Positions 7,890 through 16,066 of a DNA stretch of 64,000 nucleotides are shown here, in pieces. A program made the translations under genes and the position numbers. The notes under the pieces were generated by a model. That model made no database searches. It worked only from the letters and a program-made list of their open reading frames with translations, and had not been told where the DNA came from. The DNA comes from Kitasatospora herbaricolor (GTDB lineage: Bacteria > Actinomycetota > Actinomycetes > Streptomycetales > Streptomycetaceae). Location of the stretch: positions 6,719,501 to 6,783,500 of the forward strand of contig NZ_JAUSVA010000002.1 of the NCBI RefSeq assembly GCF_030813695.1. Direction: 5' to 3'. Every line of letters begins with the position of its first letter. Positions within the stretch are counted from its first letter, which is position 1.

Positions 7890-8305
7890 GCGAATCCCCC
7901 GGTCGGTAGTCCTGTGAACGACCTCAGGGTCTGACAGTCCGCTGATCAGCACAGCGGATCAAGGGCGCATCGGGGGATCACGGGGTGCACATGGCCTGGT
8001 GTGGCGCGTTGTGGGCCGACTGCGAGCCCGACAGTCTGCGGGGCCACGCGTTCCGCACGGGTCGTACGGTGTCAGCGCGAGCGCGCACGCCCTGACGGGT
8101 CTTCTCCTGTATCTCCGTTCGCTTGTCGGCCACCTCCGCCCGCGCTGTGCGTTGGGCCGGTGCGCGGGCCCGGGGTGACGTCGGTGCCCGCTCGTCCGTC
8201 GGGCGGTCCGGTCCGCCGGTACCGTTCGGCCAGCGGCGGTTCGCGGTCAGCGGCGGCCGGCGCAGGACGCCGCCTTCGAACAGGCGGCTCCCGCCACCCC
8301 GGCGT
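7890..8305. other. Intergenic, nothing recognised
   Basis: About 415 bases. Frames here are arginine-rich shadows without family features. It should carry the promoter of the 7284-7889 gene and the 3' end of the next leftward transcript. Confidence 0.45.
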
Positions 8306-8572
8306 TCAGACCTCGCCGTAGAGGGTGAGGACCACACCCTCGACCTCCATGCGGCTGTGCTTGATGCGGTCGCCGCGGCGCAGGGCGGCGAGGCAGTGTT
8401 CGAGTCGCTCGGTCTCGCCCGGGGTCAGCACGGCGGCGGCCAGGTCGCGCAGGCCGGTCAGTATGGCCGAGGTGAGGGCCTCGGGGCGGGGGCCCGACAG
8501 CAGGACGACGGGCCGGCCCGACCTGTCGCGGACGATCGCGGTGTTCGAGCCTCCGTGGACGACAAGCAACAT
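8306..8572 (-). CDS. Small uncharacterised protein
   Basis: 88 residues from ATG 8572. The sequence has an N-terminal beta-hairpin-like part (MLLVVHGGSNTAIVRDRSG, then RPVVLLSGP), a helix (EALTSAILTGLRDLAAAVL), a TPGETERLEHCLAALRRGD segment and a final strand (RMEVEGVVLTLYGEV). There is no signal peptide or membrane helix. Codon bias is normal for the region, which supports it being real. No family is recognised. It is transcribed in the same direction as the XRE regulator 190 bases behind it. Confidence 0.5.
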   Translation of the reverse strand: MLLVVHGGSNTAIVRDRSGRPVVLLSGPRPEALTSAILTGLRDLAAAVLTPGETERLEHCLAALRRGDRIKHSRMEVEGVVLTLYGEV

Positions 8573-8760
8573 CGCCTCCGTGTCCGACGAGCACGCAGCA
8601 CGTGCCGGAGGCTCGTGCGGCTCACAGCCTCGGGTAGGAGAAGACGATAGCCCCGATCTCCCGATTTTTATCCTTTTCGACCCTCTAACAGCGGTATGTC
8701 TTGCCCGAGTTCATGGCAGGGCGGGTGCATGTCACTCCGCCCGGCATGGACCCGCCGGCG

Positions 8761-9138
8761 CTACTCCGGCCGCGGGCCTCGCCGCAGCAGGGAGTCCACG
8801 AGTGCGGCCACGTGCTTTCGGTCGGCGGCCGACAGTTGCTGCAGGCTGGCGATCAGGGTGGCGACCTCGGGATCGGTGCCGGCTCCGGGCTCGCCCTCCG
8901 CGTACAGGTGGATCCCGCAGGTCTCGGCGGCCGCGCGCCGTACCGCTTCCAGTGGCAACTCCAGGCCGACGGCGAGGCGTTCGAGTGTCGTGGGCTGTGG
9001 CATCCGCACCAGGCGCTCGGTGGTGGCGAGGTGGTGGACGGTGGAGCGGGGGAGGCCGCCGCGACGGGCGACGTCGCCGTAGGACCAGCCCTGCGCGTCC
9101 AGTTGCCGCCTCATCATTCGCTGCAGTGCGTTGTCCAC
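8761..9138 (-). CDS. XRE-family helix-turn-helix regulator
   Basis: 125 residues from ATG 9138. Residues 1-60 form a Cro/CI-type helix-turn-helix: MMRRQLDAQGWSYGDVARRG, GLPRSTVHHLATTE and TTLERLAVGLELPLEAVRRA. The C-terminal 45 residues (DPEVATLIASLQQLSAADRK, HVAALVDSLLRR) are helical and probably dimerise. It is divergent from the 68-residue peptide gene at 9402 with 263 bases between, so it may regulate the peptide/protease/secreted-protein cassette. That link is inferred from position only. An inverted repeat at 9331-9347 in the shared region is a possible operator. Confidence 0.8.
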   Translation of the reverse strand: MDNALQRMMRRQLDAQGWSYGDVARRGGLPRSTVHHLATTERLVRMPQPTTLERLAVGLELPLEAVRRAAAETCGIHLYAEGEPGAGTDPEVATLIASLQQLSAADRKHVAALVDSLLRRGPRPE

Positions 9139-9291
9139 GGGATGGTGTGCTCCCTGCTGTCGGAGCCGGTGGAACGTGTCCGGGTGGCCCCGATTCTACG
9201 GGCGTACGGCGCGCCGTCCATGCGATCACGCATCCCACCAGCCGATTTCCCTCCATCGAGCGGTGGTGACGCGCCGTGTTCGTGTCTGTAC

Positions 9292-9347
9292 TTGCAGTTC
9301 CCCCCGGGGAGCGACTAGCGTCCAATCTCGTCGGACAGAACGTCCGA
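9292..9347 (+). promoter_or_regulatory. Possible promoter and operator for the 9402 cassette
   Basis: TTGCAG at 9292-9297, an 18-base spacer and TAGCGT at 9316-9321 fit a streptomycete vegetative promoter. TCGGAC at 9331-9336 and GTCCGA at 9342-9347 form an inverted repeat just downstream of the predicted transcription start, where a repressor such as the divergent XRE protein could bind. Confidence 0.4.
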
Positions 9348-9401
9348 TCTGAATGGACAGGAGCCGGGGAGCCTCCCCGGCCCCGACAGAGAGGCACTGC
9401 C

Positions 9402-9608
9402 ATGAGCATGAACGTCACCGAGCTCGACGCCGAGACCGTGGAGCTGCTGCCGAGCCGCGAGGCGCTGGGACGGCTGAAGTTCGTGAAGGTCCACGCCAAC
9501 GTCGCCTTCGTCCACGCGCACAACGAGTCGTGGGCCGTGAACGACTACTCGCCGCTCGCGGTCGCGCAGTCCGAGGCGGCGCAGTCGATCAACGTCTACC
9601 AGCGGTAA
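9402..9608 (+). CDS. 68-residue peptide, candidate precursor for the adjacent M50 protease
   Basis: ATG 9402 follows a weak AGAGAGG ribosome site. The acidic first part (NVTELDAETVELLPSREALG) looks like a leader. The rest (KFVKVHANVAFVHAHNESW, AVNDYSPLAVAQSEAAQ, SINVYQR) is rich in Val, Ala, Asn and His and has no cysteine. There is no Sec signal. Leader-then-core composition next to a membrane zinc protease is what one sees in ribosomally made peptides. No modifying enzyme (LanM, radical SAM, YcaO) is present, so the peptide may be only cleaved, or modified by enzymes elsewhere. It could instead be a structural or signalling peptide. Function inferred. Confidence 0.65.
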   Translation: MSMNVTELDAETVELLPSREALGRLKFVKVHANVAFVHAHNESWAVNDYSPLAVAQSEAAQSINVYQR

Positions 9609-9674
9609 CACTCCCGCACGTGAGCGGACCGCGCCCTGCGGCGCGGTCCGCCCACGAGGAAGGACGGGTCCAGC

Positions 9675-11084
9675 GTGGCTGGAGACCAACCGACGGCGGC
9701 CGACGACCGCCGGCCTGCGGCGCCGCTCCCGGTGCCGCGGCTGACCACCGGCCTGCTGCTGTACGGCGAGTACCAGGGCGGCGGGTTCACCGAGCCCCGC
9801 TACCTCGCCCGCCGGGGAGACGGCCAGGTGGTGCAACTGACCCTGCTGCTGCACCTGGTGGCCGGATCGATCGACGGCGTCCGGGACACCGGGGCCATCG
9901 CGCAGCGGGTCAGCGTCCGCTACGGACGCGAGGTCAGCGCGGACAACGTCGACCACCTCATCGAGCGCAAGCTCCGGCCGATGGGGATCACCGCACCGCC
10001 CGGCGGCGACGGCCACCCGGTCGGCGCCCCTCGCTCGGACCTGCTGCTGGCCCTGGCCGGACGCCGTGTCCTGCTGCGCGAGCGCCAGGTCGACCGGATC
10101 GCACGGTCACTGGCCTGGCTGCACCGCCCGTGGGTGGTGGCCGCCGTCCTGACGGCCGCCCTCGCCCTGGACGTCTGGCTGTTCGCCCTCCACGGAGCGA
10201 TGGGCCCCGTGCTGCAGGTGCTGGACCAACCCGTGCTCCTGCTCGCGGTGTTCGGCCTCACGGTCGCCTCGCTGCTGTTCCACGAGTTCGGACACGCGTC
10301 GGCCTGTCACTACGGGGGAGCGCGGCCGGGCCCGATCGGCTGCGGCCTGTACGTGCTGTGGCCCTCGCTCTACACCGACGTCACCGACGTGTACCGGATC
10401 GGCCGGGCCGGCCGGCTGCGCACCGACCTCGGCGGCGTCTACTTCAACGTGGTCTTCATACTGGGCCTGGCCGGGGGCTACGCCCTCACCGGCCGGCCGC
10501 TCTTCCTGGCCGCGGTGCTGGTCGCGCACGTCGAGATCGTCGAACAGCTGATGCCGGTCGTCCGCCTGGACGGGTACTTCATCCTCGGTGACCTCGCCGG
10601 CGTCCCCGACCTGTTCGGCAAGATCCGGCCGACGCTGCTGAGCATGCTGCCCGGACGCCCGGTCAGGCCCGAGGTCGCCGACCTCAAGAAGTCCGCCCGT
10701 TCGGTGGTCACCGGGTGGGTGCTGATCATGGTCCCGCTGCTCGCCGGCGAGCTCGGCTACGTCCTGTGGCACCTGCCGAGGATCCTCACCACGGCCGTGC
10801 GCTCGCTCTCCGCGCAGGCCGCCGACACCCTCGCCGCCTTCTCGGACGGGGAGTTCGCCGCCGGGGCGGTCGGCGTCATCGGGACCTTCACCCTGCTGTG
10901 CCCGCTGGTCGGCGGCGGCTACCTCGCGGCCCGGGCCGTGACCAGGCTGCTCCGCCGGATCCTCGTCCGCCCGGTCTCGCGGCGACGGGCGCACGCGGCA
11001 CCGCACCGCTCCAAGCCAACCGCCCCGCACGCCCCGGCCGGACAACGGCCGGAGCCCGTGCGCACCCTCAGGAGGTCTTCGTGA
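9675..11084 (+). CDS. M50-like intramembrane zinc metalloprotease
   Basis: 469 residues from GTG 9675, with GAGGAAGGA upstream. Residues about 25-135 form a cytoplasmic region with a PqqD-like or winged-helix look (YLARRGDGQVVQLTLLLHLV). A membrane domain follows, with about six to eight hydrophobic segments. The zinc site is HEFGH at 203-207, and the second motif LDGY is at 298-301, both standard for site-2-type and YydH-like peptide proteases. The C-terminus is a basic, Pro-rich tail. It is 66 bases downstream of the 68-residue peptide gene and overlaps the next gene by 4 bases, so the three form one unit. It probably cleaves the peptide, or the secreted protein, in the membrane. Confidence 0.82.
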   Translation: MAGDQPTAADDRRPAAPLPVPRLTTGLLLYGEYQGGGFTEPRYLARRGDGQVVQLTLLLHLVAGSIDGVRDTGAIAQRVSVRYGREVSADNVDHLIERKLRPMGITAPPGGDGHPVGAPRSDLLLALAGRRVLLRERQVDRIARSLAWLHRPWVVAAVLTAALALDVWLFALHGAMGPVLQVLDQPVLLLAVFGLTVASLLFHEFGHASACHYGGARPGPIGCGLYVLWPSLYTDVTDVYRIGRAGRLRTDLGGVYFNVVFILGLAGGYALTGRPLFLAAVLVAHVEIVEQLMPVVRLDGYFILGDLAGVPDLFGKIRPTLLSMLPGRPVRPEVADLKKSARSVVTGWVLIMVPLLAGELGYVLWHLPRILTTAVRSLSAQAADTLAAFSDGEFAAGAVGVIGTFTLLCPLVGGGYLAARAVTRLLRRILVRPVSRRRAHAAPHRSKPTAPHAPAGQRPEPVRTLRRSS

Positions 11085-11779
11085 AACACCGCATCGCGCG
11101 CCGGAGTTCGACCATCGGCCGGACGGCCCGACGCCTCGGCGTGCTGAGCGGCGTCTGCCTCGCCGCACTCGCCGTCGCCGCCCCCGCCGACGCCGTCCCG
11201 TTCTCCTCCCGTCCCGGCCGCGGCGTCGCGGCGTTCGCGGACCGCGCGACCACGCACGCCGGCCGCGTCCACCCGGACCAGTACGAGGACTCGTTCACCG
11301 TCCACGAACTCGGCACCGTGTTCAGCGTCGCCGCGAACAACCGGGCCACCGCCGTCTCGGCCGGCTGTTCGTCGCAGCACCCGTGCCGGTCGATCGCGCT
11401 GTCGTTCCAGATCGTCACCATGGCCGGGGACGACGTCCGGCTCAACGCCACCAACCTCGGCCGGGCGGTCAACGAGCAGTGCCCCGGCTGCCAGACCCTG
11501 GCCGGCGCCTACCAGTTCATCGTCTCCACCGCGCAGCCGTTCGCGCTCAGCCCGGCGGCCAGGACCCAACTGGCCGCCGTCCACCGCCGGCTGGACGCCC
11601 TGGACACCTCGAACGACCCGGTCGCGGTCGTCAAACAGCGCGCGGACGACCTGGCCGCCCAGGTCAAGGCGCTCCTCGACCGCGAGGCGTCCGCCGCCGC
11701 CGGCAGCGGGGCGGCGGCCCGGTCGGCGAAGTCGGGCCCGAGCGTGACCGTGCACCGCCACTACGACGGGGCGAACTGA
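11081..11779 (+). CDS. Secreted four-cysteine protein, unknown function
   Basis: 232 residues from GTG 11081, which overlaps the protease stop codon (GTGA). The N-terminus is a classic Sec signal: a basic start (KHRIARRSSTIGRTARR), a hydrophobic core (LGVLSGVCLAALAVAA) and a cleavage region PADAVP near residue 40. The mature domain contains YEDSFTVHELGTVFSVAANN, AGCSSQHPCRSIALSFQIV and NEQCPGCQTLAGAYQFIV, giving a CX5C and a CX2C pair (two disulphides or a metal site). The C-terminal third is helical (VHRRLDALD, VKQRADDLAAQVKALL) and ends in a disordered tail. I know of no characterised member. Coupling to the protease indicates a joint job, perhaps as substrate, carrier or immunity factor. 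Confidence 0.75.
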   Translation: MKHRIARRSSTIGRTARRLGVLSGVCLAALAVAAPADAVPFSSRPGRGVAAFADRATTHAGRVHPDQYEDSFTVHELGTVFSVAANNRATAVSAGCSSQHPCRSIALSFQIVTMAGDDVRLNATNLGRAVNEQCPGCQTLAGAYQFIVSTAQPFALSPAARTQLAAVHRRLDALDTSNDPVAVVKQRADDLAAQVKALLDREASAAAGSGAAARSAKSGPSVTVHRHYDGAN

Positions 11780-11852
11780 GCGACGGCGGCCGGGAGCACC
11801 CGGGCCTGAGGGGCCGGCGGGACGCAGGTTCGCACCCTGTCGACGTGACGTA

Positions 11853-11895
11853 GGGGGCCGGCGGGTCTGTCGGAGACGACAGGCCCGCCGGCCCC
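11853..11895. terminator. Bidirectional hairpin terminator
   Basis: GGGGCCGGCGGG followed by TGTCG pairs with CGACA followed by CCCGCCGGCCCC around GAGA. It lies between the end of the rightward cassette (11779) and the end of the leftward monooxygenase gene (11899), so it can serve both. Confidence 0.75.
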
Positions 11896-11898
11896 GGA

Positions 11899-13119
11899 TC
11901 ACCGCCCGGCTTCCGCGGACGCGGCCCGCGCATGGCGGTTGGCGGGACGGGGCAGCCCGAGCAGCCCGCGCAGGGTGTCGGCCTCGTAGGCGGTCCGGAA
12001 CGCCGCGCGCCGCTGGAGTTCCGGCACCAGGCCACCGGTGACGGCGGTGAGGTCGTGCGGCAGCGTGCCCGGCCGCAGCCGGAACCCGTCCAGCCCGACC
12101 GCCTGCCACTCCAGCAGCAGGTCGGCCAACTCGCCCGGGGTACCGGTGAAGACCGCCGCGTCCGAGCCGAACGTGCTGCCGTCCAGTTCGTCCAGCCGGC
12201 GCTTGCGCCCTGCGGCCCGGCCCGGTTCGTCGTCCAGGAAGACCACCAGGTCGGCGAAGGCCCTGATCCGGTCCCCGGCCGGGCGCCCGGACCGCTGCCG
12301 CGCCTGCTCGAACGCGCCGAGCCTGGTCACGGCGTCCGCGCGGGACTGCGGGGTGACGAACACGACGTCGGCCCCGGCGGCGGCCAGTTCGTAGGGAGTG
12401 CCGGCGTGCGCGAGGACGGCCACCACCGGTTGGCCCTGCGGCGGGCGCGGGGTGATCGAGGGGCCGCGGACGCTGAAGTGCGCGCCGACGAAGTCGATGT
12501 GGTGCACCTTGTCGCGGTCGAGGTAGCGCCCGGTCGAGGCGTCCCGGATCTCCGCGTCGTCCTCCCAGCTGTCCCAGAGCCGGCGGACCACCTCCACCAC
12601 CTCGTGGGCCTCGCCGAACAGTTCGCGCAGCCGCGCGGCGATCAGCTCCGAGTCCCGGACGTCCTCGTCGGTCAGTTGCGGGGTGGTCCGGCGGCCGAAG
12701 TGCGCGGCGTCGGCGGCGCGGGAGGTGATCTGCGGGCGCCAGCCCGCCCGGCCCAGGCTGGCGTGGTCCAGCGAGGCGATGCCGATGGCGAGGTGGAACG
12801 GCTCGGTGTGGGTGACGTTGGTGGTCGGGACGAGTCCGATGTGCCTGGTCAGCGGGGCGAGGGCGGCCGCCAGCAGGACGGCGTCGAGCCGGCCCCGGAC
12901 GTGGTCGGTCCGGTCGTCCGGCAGGTGGAAGGCGGAGGTCTGCAGGCCGAGGGCGTCCTCGAAGGTCACGAAGTCGAGCAGGCCGCGTTCGGCCTCGGTG
13001 ACCAGGTCGGCCCAGTACCGGGCGGTGAGGATCCCGGCGGGCCTGGCGTCCGGCTCCCGCCAGGACGCGGGGTGCCAGCCGGTGCCGTCCAGCGCGACCG
13101 CGAGGTGGAGCTGCGTCAC
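11899..13119 (-). CDS. Flavin-dependent monooxygenase, bacterial luciferase-like
   Basis: 406 residues from ATG 13119. It has the luciferase-like TIM-barrel pattern: MTQLHLAVALDGTGWHP, AERGLLDFVTFEDALG, IGLVPTTNVTHTEPFHLA and IASLDHASLGRAGW. A late segment, GEAHEVVEVVRRLWDSWEDD then HIDFVGAHFSVRGP, is typical of the NtaA/SnaA/DszA group, which uses reduced FMN from a separate reductase. It overlaps the upstream paralogue at 13116 by 4 bases (ATGA), so the two are co-translated. No flavin reductase lies nearby. Substrates of relatives include sulfonates, nitrilotriacetate and dibenzothiophene; none can be assigned here. Confidence 0.83.
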   Translation of the reverse strand: MTQLHLAVALDGTGWHPASWREPDARPAGILTARYWADLVTEAERGLLDFVTFEDALGLQTSAFHLPDDRTDHVRGRLDAVLLAAALAPLTRHIGLVPTTNVTHTEPFHLAIGIASLDHASLGRAGWRPQITSRAADAAHFGRRTTPQLTDEDVRDSELIAARLRELFGEAHEVVEVVRRLWDSWEDDAEIRDASTGRYLDRDKVHHIDFVGAHFSVRGPSITPRPPQGQPVVAVLAHAGTPYELAAAGADVVFVTPQSRADAVTRLGAFEQARQRSGRPAGDRIRAFADLVVFLDDEPGRAAGRKRRLDELDGSTFGSDAAVFTGTPGELADLLLEWQAVGLDGFRLRPGTLPHDLTAVTGGLVPELQRRAAFRTAYEADTLRGLLGLPRPANRHARAASAEAGR

Positions 13120-14471
13120 AAGGTCTCCTCGGAGTGGTGGTGCCGGGCCGGGCGCAGCCCGAGGTGGTCGCGGAGGGTGCCGCCGGTGTACTCGGCACGG
13201 TGGACGCCCATCTCCTGGAGCAGCGGCACCACCCGGTCGACGAGCTCGTCCAGCCCGCCGGGCACCACGTTCGGGGAGAAGACGAAGCCGTCGGCGGCGT
13301 CGCTCTGCACGAACTCGTTCATGGCGTCGGCGACCTGGCGCGGCGTGCCGACGAAGGTGGGCCGCGCGGTGACCTCGGTGATCAGCTCCCGGATGCTCAG
13401 CCCGCGTTCCTCCGCGATCCTCCGCCAGTGGCGGACGGTCTCGTCGCGGCCCCTGCTGCGGTAGAGGTTGTGCCCCTTGGTGACGACGCTGTCCGGGACG
13501 GGGTCGACCTCCGGCAGCGGTCCGTCCGGGTCGTGGCCGGACAGGTCGCGGCCCCAGGCCGCCTCCATCAGCATCAGCGCGGTCTCCGGGCCGACCTGGG
13601 CGCGGGCGACCTCCTCCGCGCGCTCGGCGGCCTCCGCGGGAGTGTCACCCAGGACGTAGCTGACCGACGGGATGATCTTCAGGTCCGCCGGGGAGCGGCC
13701 GTACTTGGCGAGCCGCGCCTTGACGTCCCGGTAGGCGGCGCGGCCGCTCGCCAGGTCGCTGTGCCTGCTGAAGACGACGTCGGCGTCCGCGGCCGCGAAC
13801 TCGCGTCCCTCGGGGGAGTCCCCCGCCTGGATGATCACCGGGTGCCCCTGCGGGCCGGGCGGCGTGCTGAACCGGCCGGAGATGTCGAAGTGCCGTCCCC
13901 GGTGGGTGAAGCGGCCGGCCCCGGCCCGGATGAACTCGCCGGCGGCGGCGTCCGCCCGGAAGTCGCCGGGCCGCCAGCTGTCCCACAGCTCCCGCGCGGT
14001 GTGCAGGAACTCGGCGGCCCGGGTGTAGCGGTCGGCCTCGTCGAGGAAGCCGCCGCGCCGGAAGTTCTCGCCGGTGAACGCGTCGTAGCTGGTCACCACG
14101 TTCCAGGCGGCCCGGCCCCCGCTCAGGTGGTCCAGGGTGGCCACCCGCCGGGCGACGTCGTAGGGCTCGTTGAACGTGGAGTTGACCGTCGCGGCCAGCC
14201 CGAGGTGCGTGGTGACGGCGGAGAGCGCGCTCAGCACGGTCAGCGCCTCGGGCCGGCCCGCCACGTCGAGGTCGTGCACGCGGCCCTTGTGCTCGCGCAG
14301 CCGCAGGCCCTCGGAGAGGAAGAAGAAGTCGAACTTGCCGCGCTCGGCGGTCCGGGCCAGCCGGGCGAAGGAGTCGAAGGCGATCTGGCTGCCCGAGCTC
14401 GGGTCCGACCAGACCACGGTGTGCTGGACGCTGGGGAGTTGAGCGGCGAGATGGATCTGTTTCACGGGCAC
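13116..14471 (-). CDS. NtaA/SnaA/DszA-family FMN-dependent monooxygenase
   Basis: 451 residues from ATG 14471. Family signatures are clear: QIHLAAQLPSVQHTVVWSDP at the N-terminus, RTAERGKFDFFFLSEGLRLR, LGLAATVNSTFNEPYDVARR, ATLDHLSGGRAAWNVVTSYD, and GRFSTPPGPQGHPVIIQAGDSPEG. The length fits the family (430-460). It needs FMNH2 supplied by another protein. It is first in a leftward pair with the 11899 gene and follows, with a 308-base gap, the MFS gene on the same strand. Together they look like a small xenobiotic or sulfur-compound module, with the substrate unknown. Confidence 0.87.
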   Translation of the reverse strand: MPVKQIHLAAQLPSVQHTVVWSDPSSGSQIAFDSFARLARTAERGKFDFFFLSEGLRLREHKGRVHDLDVAGRPEALTVLSALSAVTTHLGLAATVNSTFNEPYDVARRVATLDHLSGGRAAWNVVTSYDAFTGENFRRGGFLDEADRYTRAAEFLHTARELWDSWRPGDFRADAAAGEFIRAGAGRFTHRGRHFDISGRFSTPPGPQGHPVIIQAGDSPEGREFAAADADVVFSRHSDLASGRAAYRDVKARLAKYGRSPADLKIIPSVSYVLGDTPAEAAERAEEVARAQVGPETALMLMEAAWGRDLSGHDPDGPLPEVDPVPDSVVTKGHNLYRSRGRDETVRHWRRIAEERGLSIRELITEVTARPTFVGTPRQVADAMNEFVQSDAADGFVFSPNVVPGGLDELVDRVVPLLQEMGVHRAEYTGGTLRDHLGLRPARHHHSEETL

Positions 14472-14780
14472 GGCAGGCGGCCTCCTGGGACGGTGGGGTC
14501 AGCGGAACATCCGGTACGGGTCGGCGGCGAACCGCTCGGAACATCGGAGCAACGGAACCTCGGTGCGTCGGAAGGGCTGAGCATCGGAAGGGCTGAGCAT
14601 CGGGACGGCCGGGCGTCGGAACGGCCCAGCATCGGAAACGGCCGAGGCCGGTCGCGGTCCGGTCGCGGTCCGCCGTCGCGGGACGGTGGCCCCTGCGGGC
14701 CGGGGCTTCGCGGGCCGCCGCCCGCCACCGGCCCGCAGGGGAGCGGGAGTGATCGTGCTCACCGGTTCACCGGTCGGCGC
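14472..14780. other. Gap between the MFS and monooxygenase genes
   Basis: About 310 bases on the 3' side of the MFS gene. It is dominated by the 16-bp tandem repeat at 14565-14646 and GC-rich DNA near 14650-14745. No gene is supported. Confidence 0.6.
14565..14646. repeat. Tandem repeat, five 16-bp units
   Basis: Successive units read GCGTCGGAAGGGCTGA, GCATCGGAAGGGCTGA, GCATCGGGACGGCCGG, GCGTCGGAACGGCCCA and GCATCGGAAACGGCCGAG. The first two differ at one base. Degenerate copies may extend back to 14540. Its function is unknown. It could be a protein-binding array or slippage-prone filler. Confidence 0.8.
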
Positions 14781-16001
14781 TCATCCGCGCCGGAGCGGGA
14801 ACCCGTGCTTCCGGGCGGCGACCACCACGGCCAGCACCGGGGCCATCAGAATCAGCACGCTCCACGGGAAGGACCCGGCGCCGAGCACGCCCAGCAGCAC
14901 GCCGCCGATCGCCCCGCCGGCCGCCATCGCCACGTTCCACAGGGTGACCAGCATCGCCTGGGCGGCGTCCGCCTGTTCGCCGCCCGCGTCGCCCACGGCG
15001 GTCTGCAGCAGGGTGGGGACGCCGCCCCAGCCGAGGCCCCAGAGCGCCGCGGCCAGGTAGACCGGCGGGTGGCTGCCGGACAGCAGTCCCAGCCCGGCCG
15101 CCGCCACCGCGACCAGCAGGGAACTGCCGATCGTCAGGGCCCGTAGCCGGTGCTGGATCTGTCCGCCCACGATCCAGATGCTCACCATCGAGGCGACGCC
15201 GAAGACCAGCAGCACCAGGTCGGTCGAGCGGCCCATGCCGAGGTGGTCCAGGAAGGTCGCGACGTAGGCGTAGAGGATGGTGTGGGCCAGCACGAAGACC
15301 AGGGTCACGAACAGCACCGGCGTGACGCCGGGGACGGAGAGCGCCGCCAGGACGCGGGTCCTGCCCTCGGGCCGCTGCCCGGGGTGGTCCGGCACGGTCG
15401 CGGCGATCCACCCGATCACGATCAGGGCGAGTGCCGACATCACCAGGAACGCGACGCCCCAGCCGAACTCCTTGCCCAGGAAGGTGCCGGCGGGCACCCC
15501 CAGCGACAGTGCGACCGGGATGCCGGTCATCACGATCGCGATCGCCTTGCCCTGCAGCGGGACCGGTGCCAGCCGGCGGGCGTACCCGGCCAGCAGGGCC
15601 CACGCCAGCCCGGCGGCCACCCCGGCGACGAACCGGCCCGCCATGGTCAGCGTGTAGTCGTCCGACAGCGCCGTGACGGTGTTGGCGACGGCGAAGGCCG
15701 CCATCGCCGTCAGCAGCAGCCGCTTGCGGCGCCACGCGGCGGTGGCAACGGTCAGCGGGATCGCGGTGAGCGCCGTCCCGATCGCGTAGATCGTCACCGA
15801 CTGCCCCATGGCCGACTCGCTGACCCCGAGATCGGCGCTCATCGCGGGCAGTACGCCTGCCGGGAGCGTCTCGGTCAGGCAGGTGATGAAGACGGCCGTG
15901 GCCAGGGCCAGCAGCGCCGGGACGGGCAGCTTCCGGTTCTCCGCCTGTTCGTCGTCATCGGGTCCGGCCTGGACGCCGTCCACTGGTAACTGGGTGCTCA
16001 T
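14781..16001 (-). CDS. MFS transporter (DHA1-type drug or sugar efflux)
   Basis: 406 residues with about twelve hydrophobic segments. The N-terminal third carries features of the DHA1/AraJ-YdhP group: TCLTETLPAGVLPAMSADLG, then IYAIGTALTAIPLTVATAAW and RRKRLLLTAMAAFAV. ATG 16001 is preceded by 65 bases shared with the divergent MerR gene, which contain a MerR-type operator reading toward this gene. A proton-driven efflux role for a small molecule sensed by the MerR protein is the simplest reading. The following leftward monooxygenase genes may belong to the same response, though a 308-base gap separates them. Confidence 0.87.
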   Translation of the reverse strand: MSTQLPVDGVQAGPDDDEQAENRKLPVPALLALATAVFITCLTETLPAGVLPAMSADLGVSESAMGQSVTIYAIGTALTAIPLTVATAAWRRKRLLLTAMAAFAVANTVTALSDDYTLTMAGRFVAGVAAGLAWALLAGYARRLAPVPLQGKAIAIVMTGIPVALSLGVPAGTFLGKEFGWGVAFLVMSALALIVIGWIAATVPDHPGQRPEGRTRVLAALSVPGVTPVLFVTLVFVLAHTILYAYVATFLDHLGMGRSTDLVLLVFGVASMVSIWIVGGQIQHRLRALTIGSSLLVAVAAAGLGLLSGSHPPVYLAAALWGLGWGGVPTLLQTAVGDAGGEQADAAQAMLVTLWNVAMAAGGAIGGVLLGVLGAGSFPWSVLILMAPVLAVVVAARKHGFPLRRG

Positions 16002-16010
16002 GGCGGCTAT

Positions 16011-16041
16011 GTTTGAACCTTCACATATATGTGAGGGTCAA
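16011..16041 (-). promoter_or_regulatory. MerR-type promoter and operator for the MFS gene
   Basis: Reading leftward, TTGACC (plus strand 16036-16041) and TCAAAC (16011-16016) are spaced by 19 bases, longer than the usual 17 and typical of MerR-activated promoters. The spacer contains the perfect 14-base palindrome TCACATATATGTGA (16021-16034), which extends imperfectly to 16018-16037. Confidence 0.6.
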
Positions 16042-16066
16042 TCGGACCAGCTGTGAGGTCGGTCAC

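Noticed and set aside
7978..8337. Minus-strand frame of 119 codons
   Set aside because: Arginine-rich, no ribosome site, overlaps the better-supported small gene at 8306-8572.
11826..11850. T-arm-like sequence GCAGGTTCGCACCCTGT
   Set aside because: Isolated arm without the rest of a tRNA, and it lies beside a terminator; likely chance.
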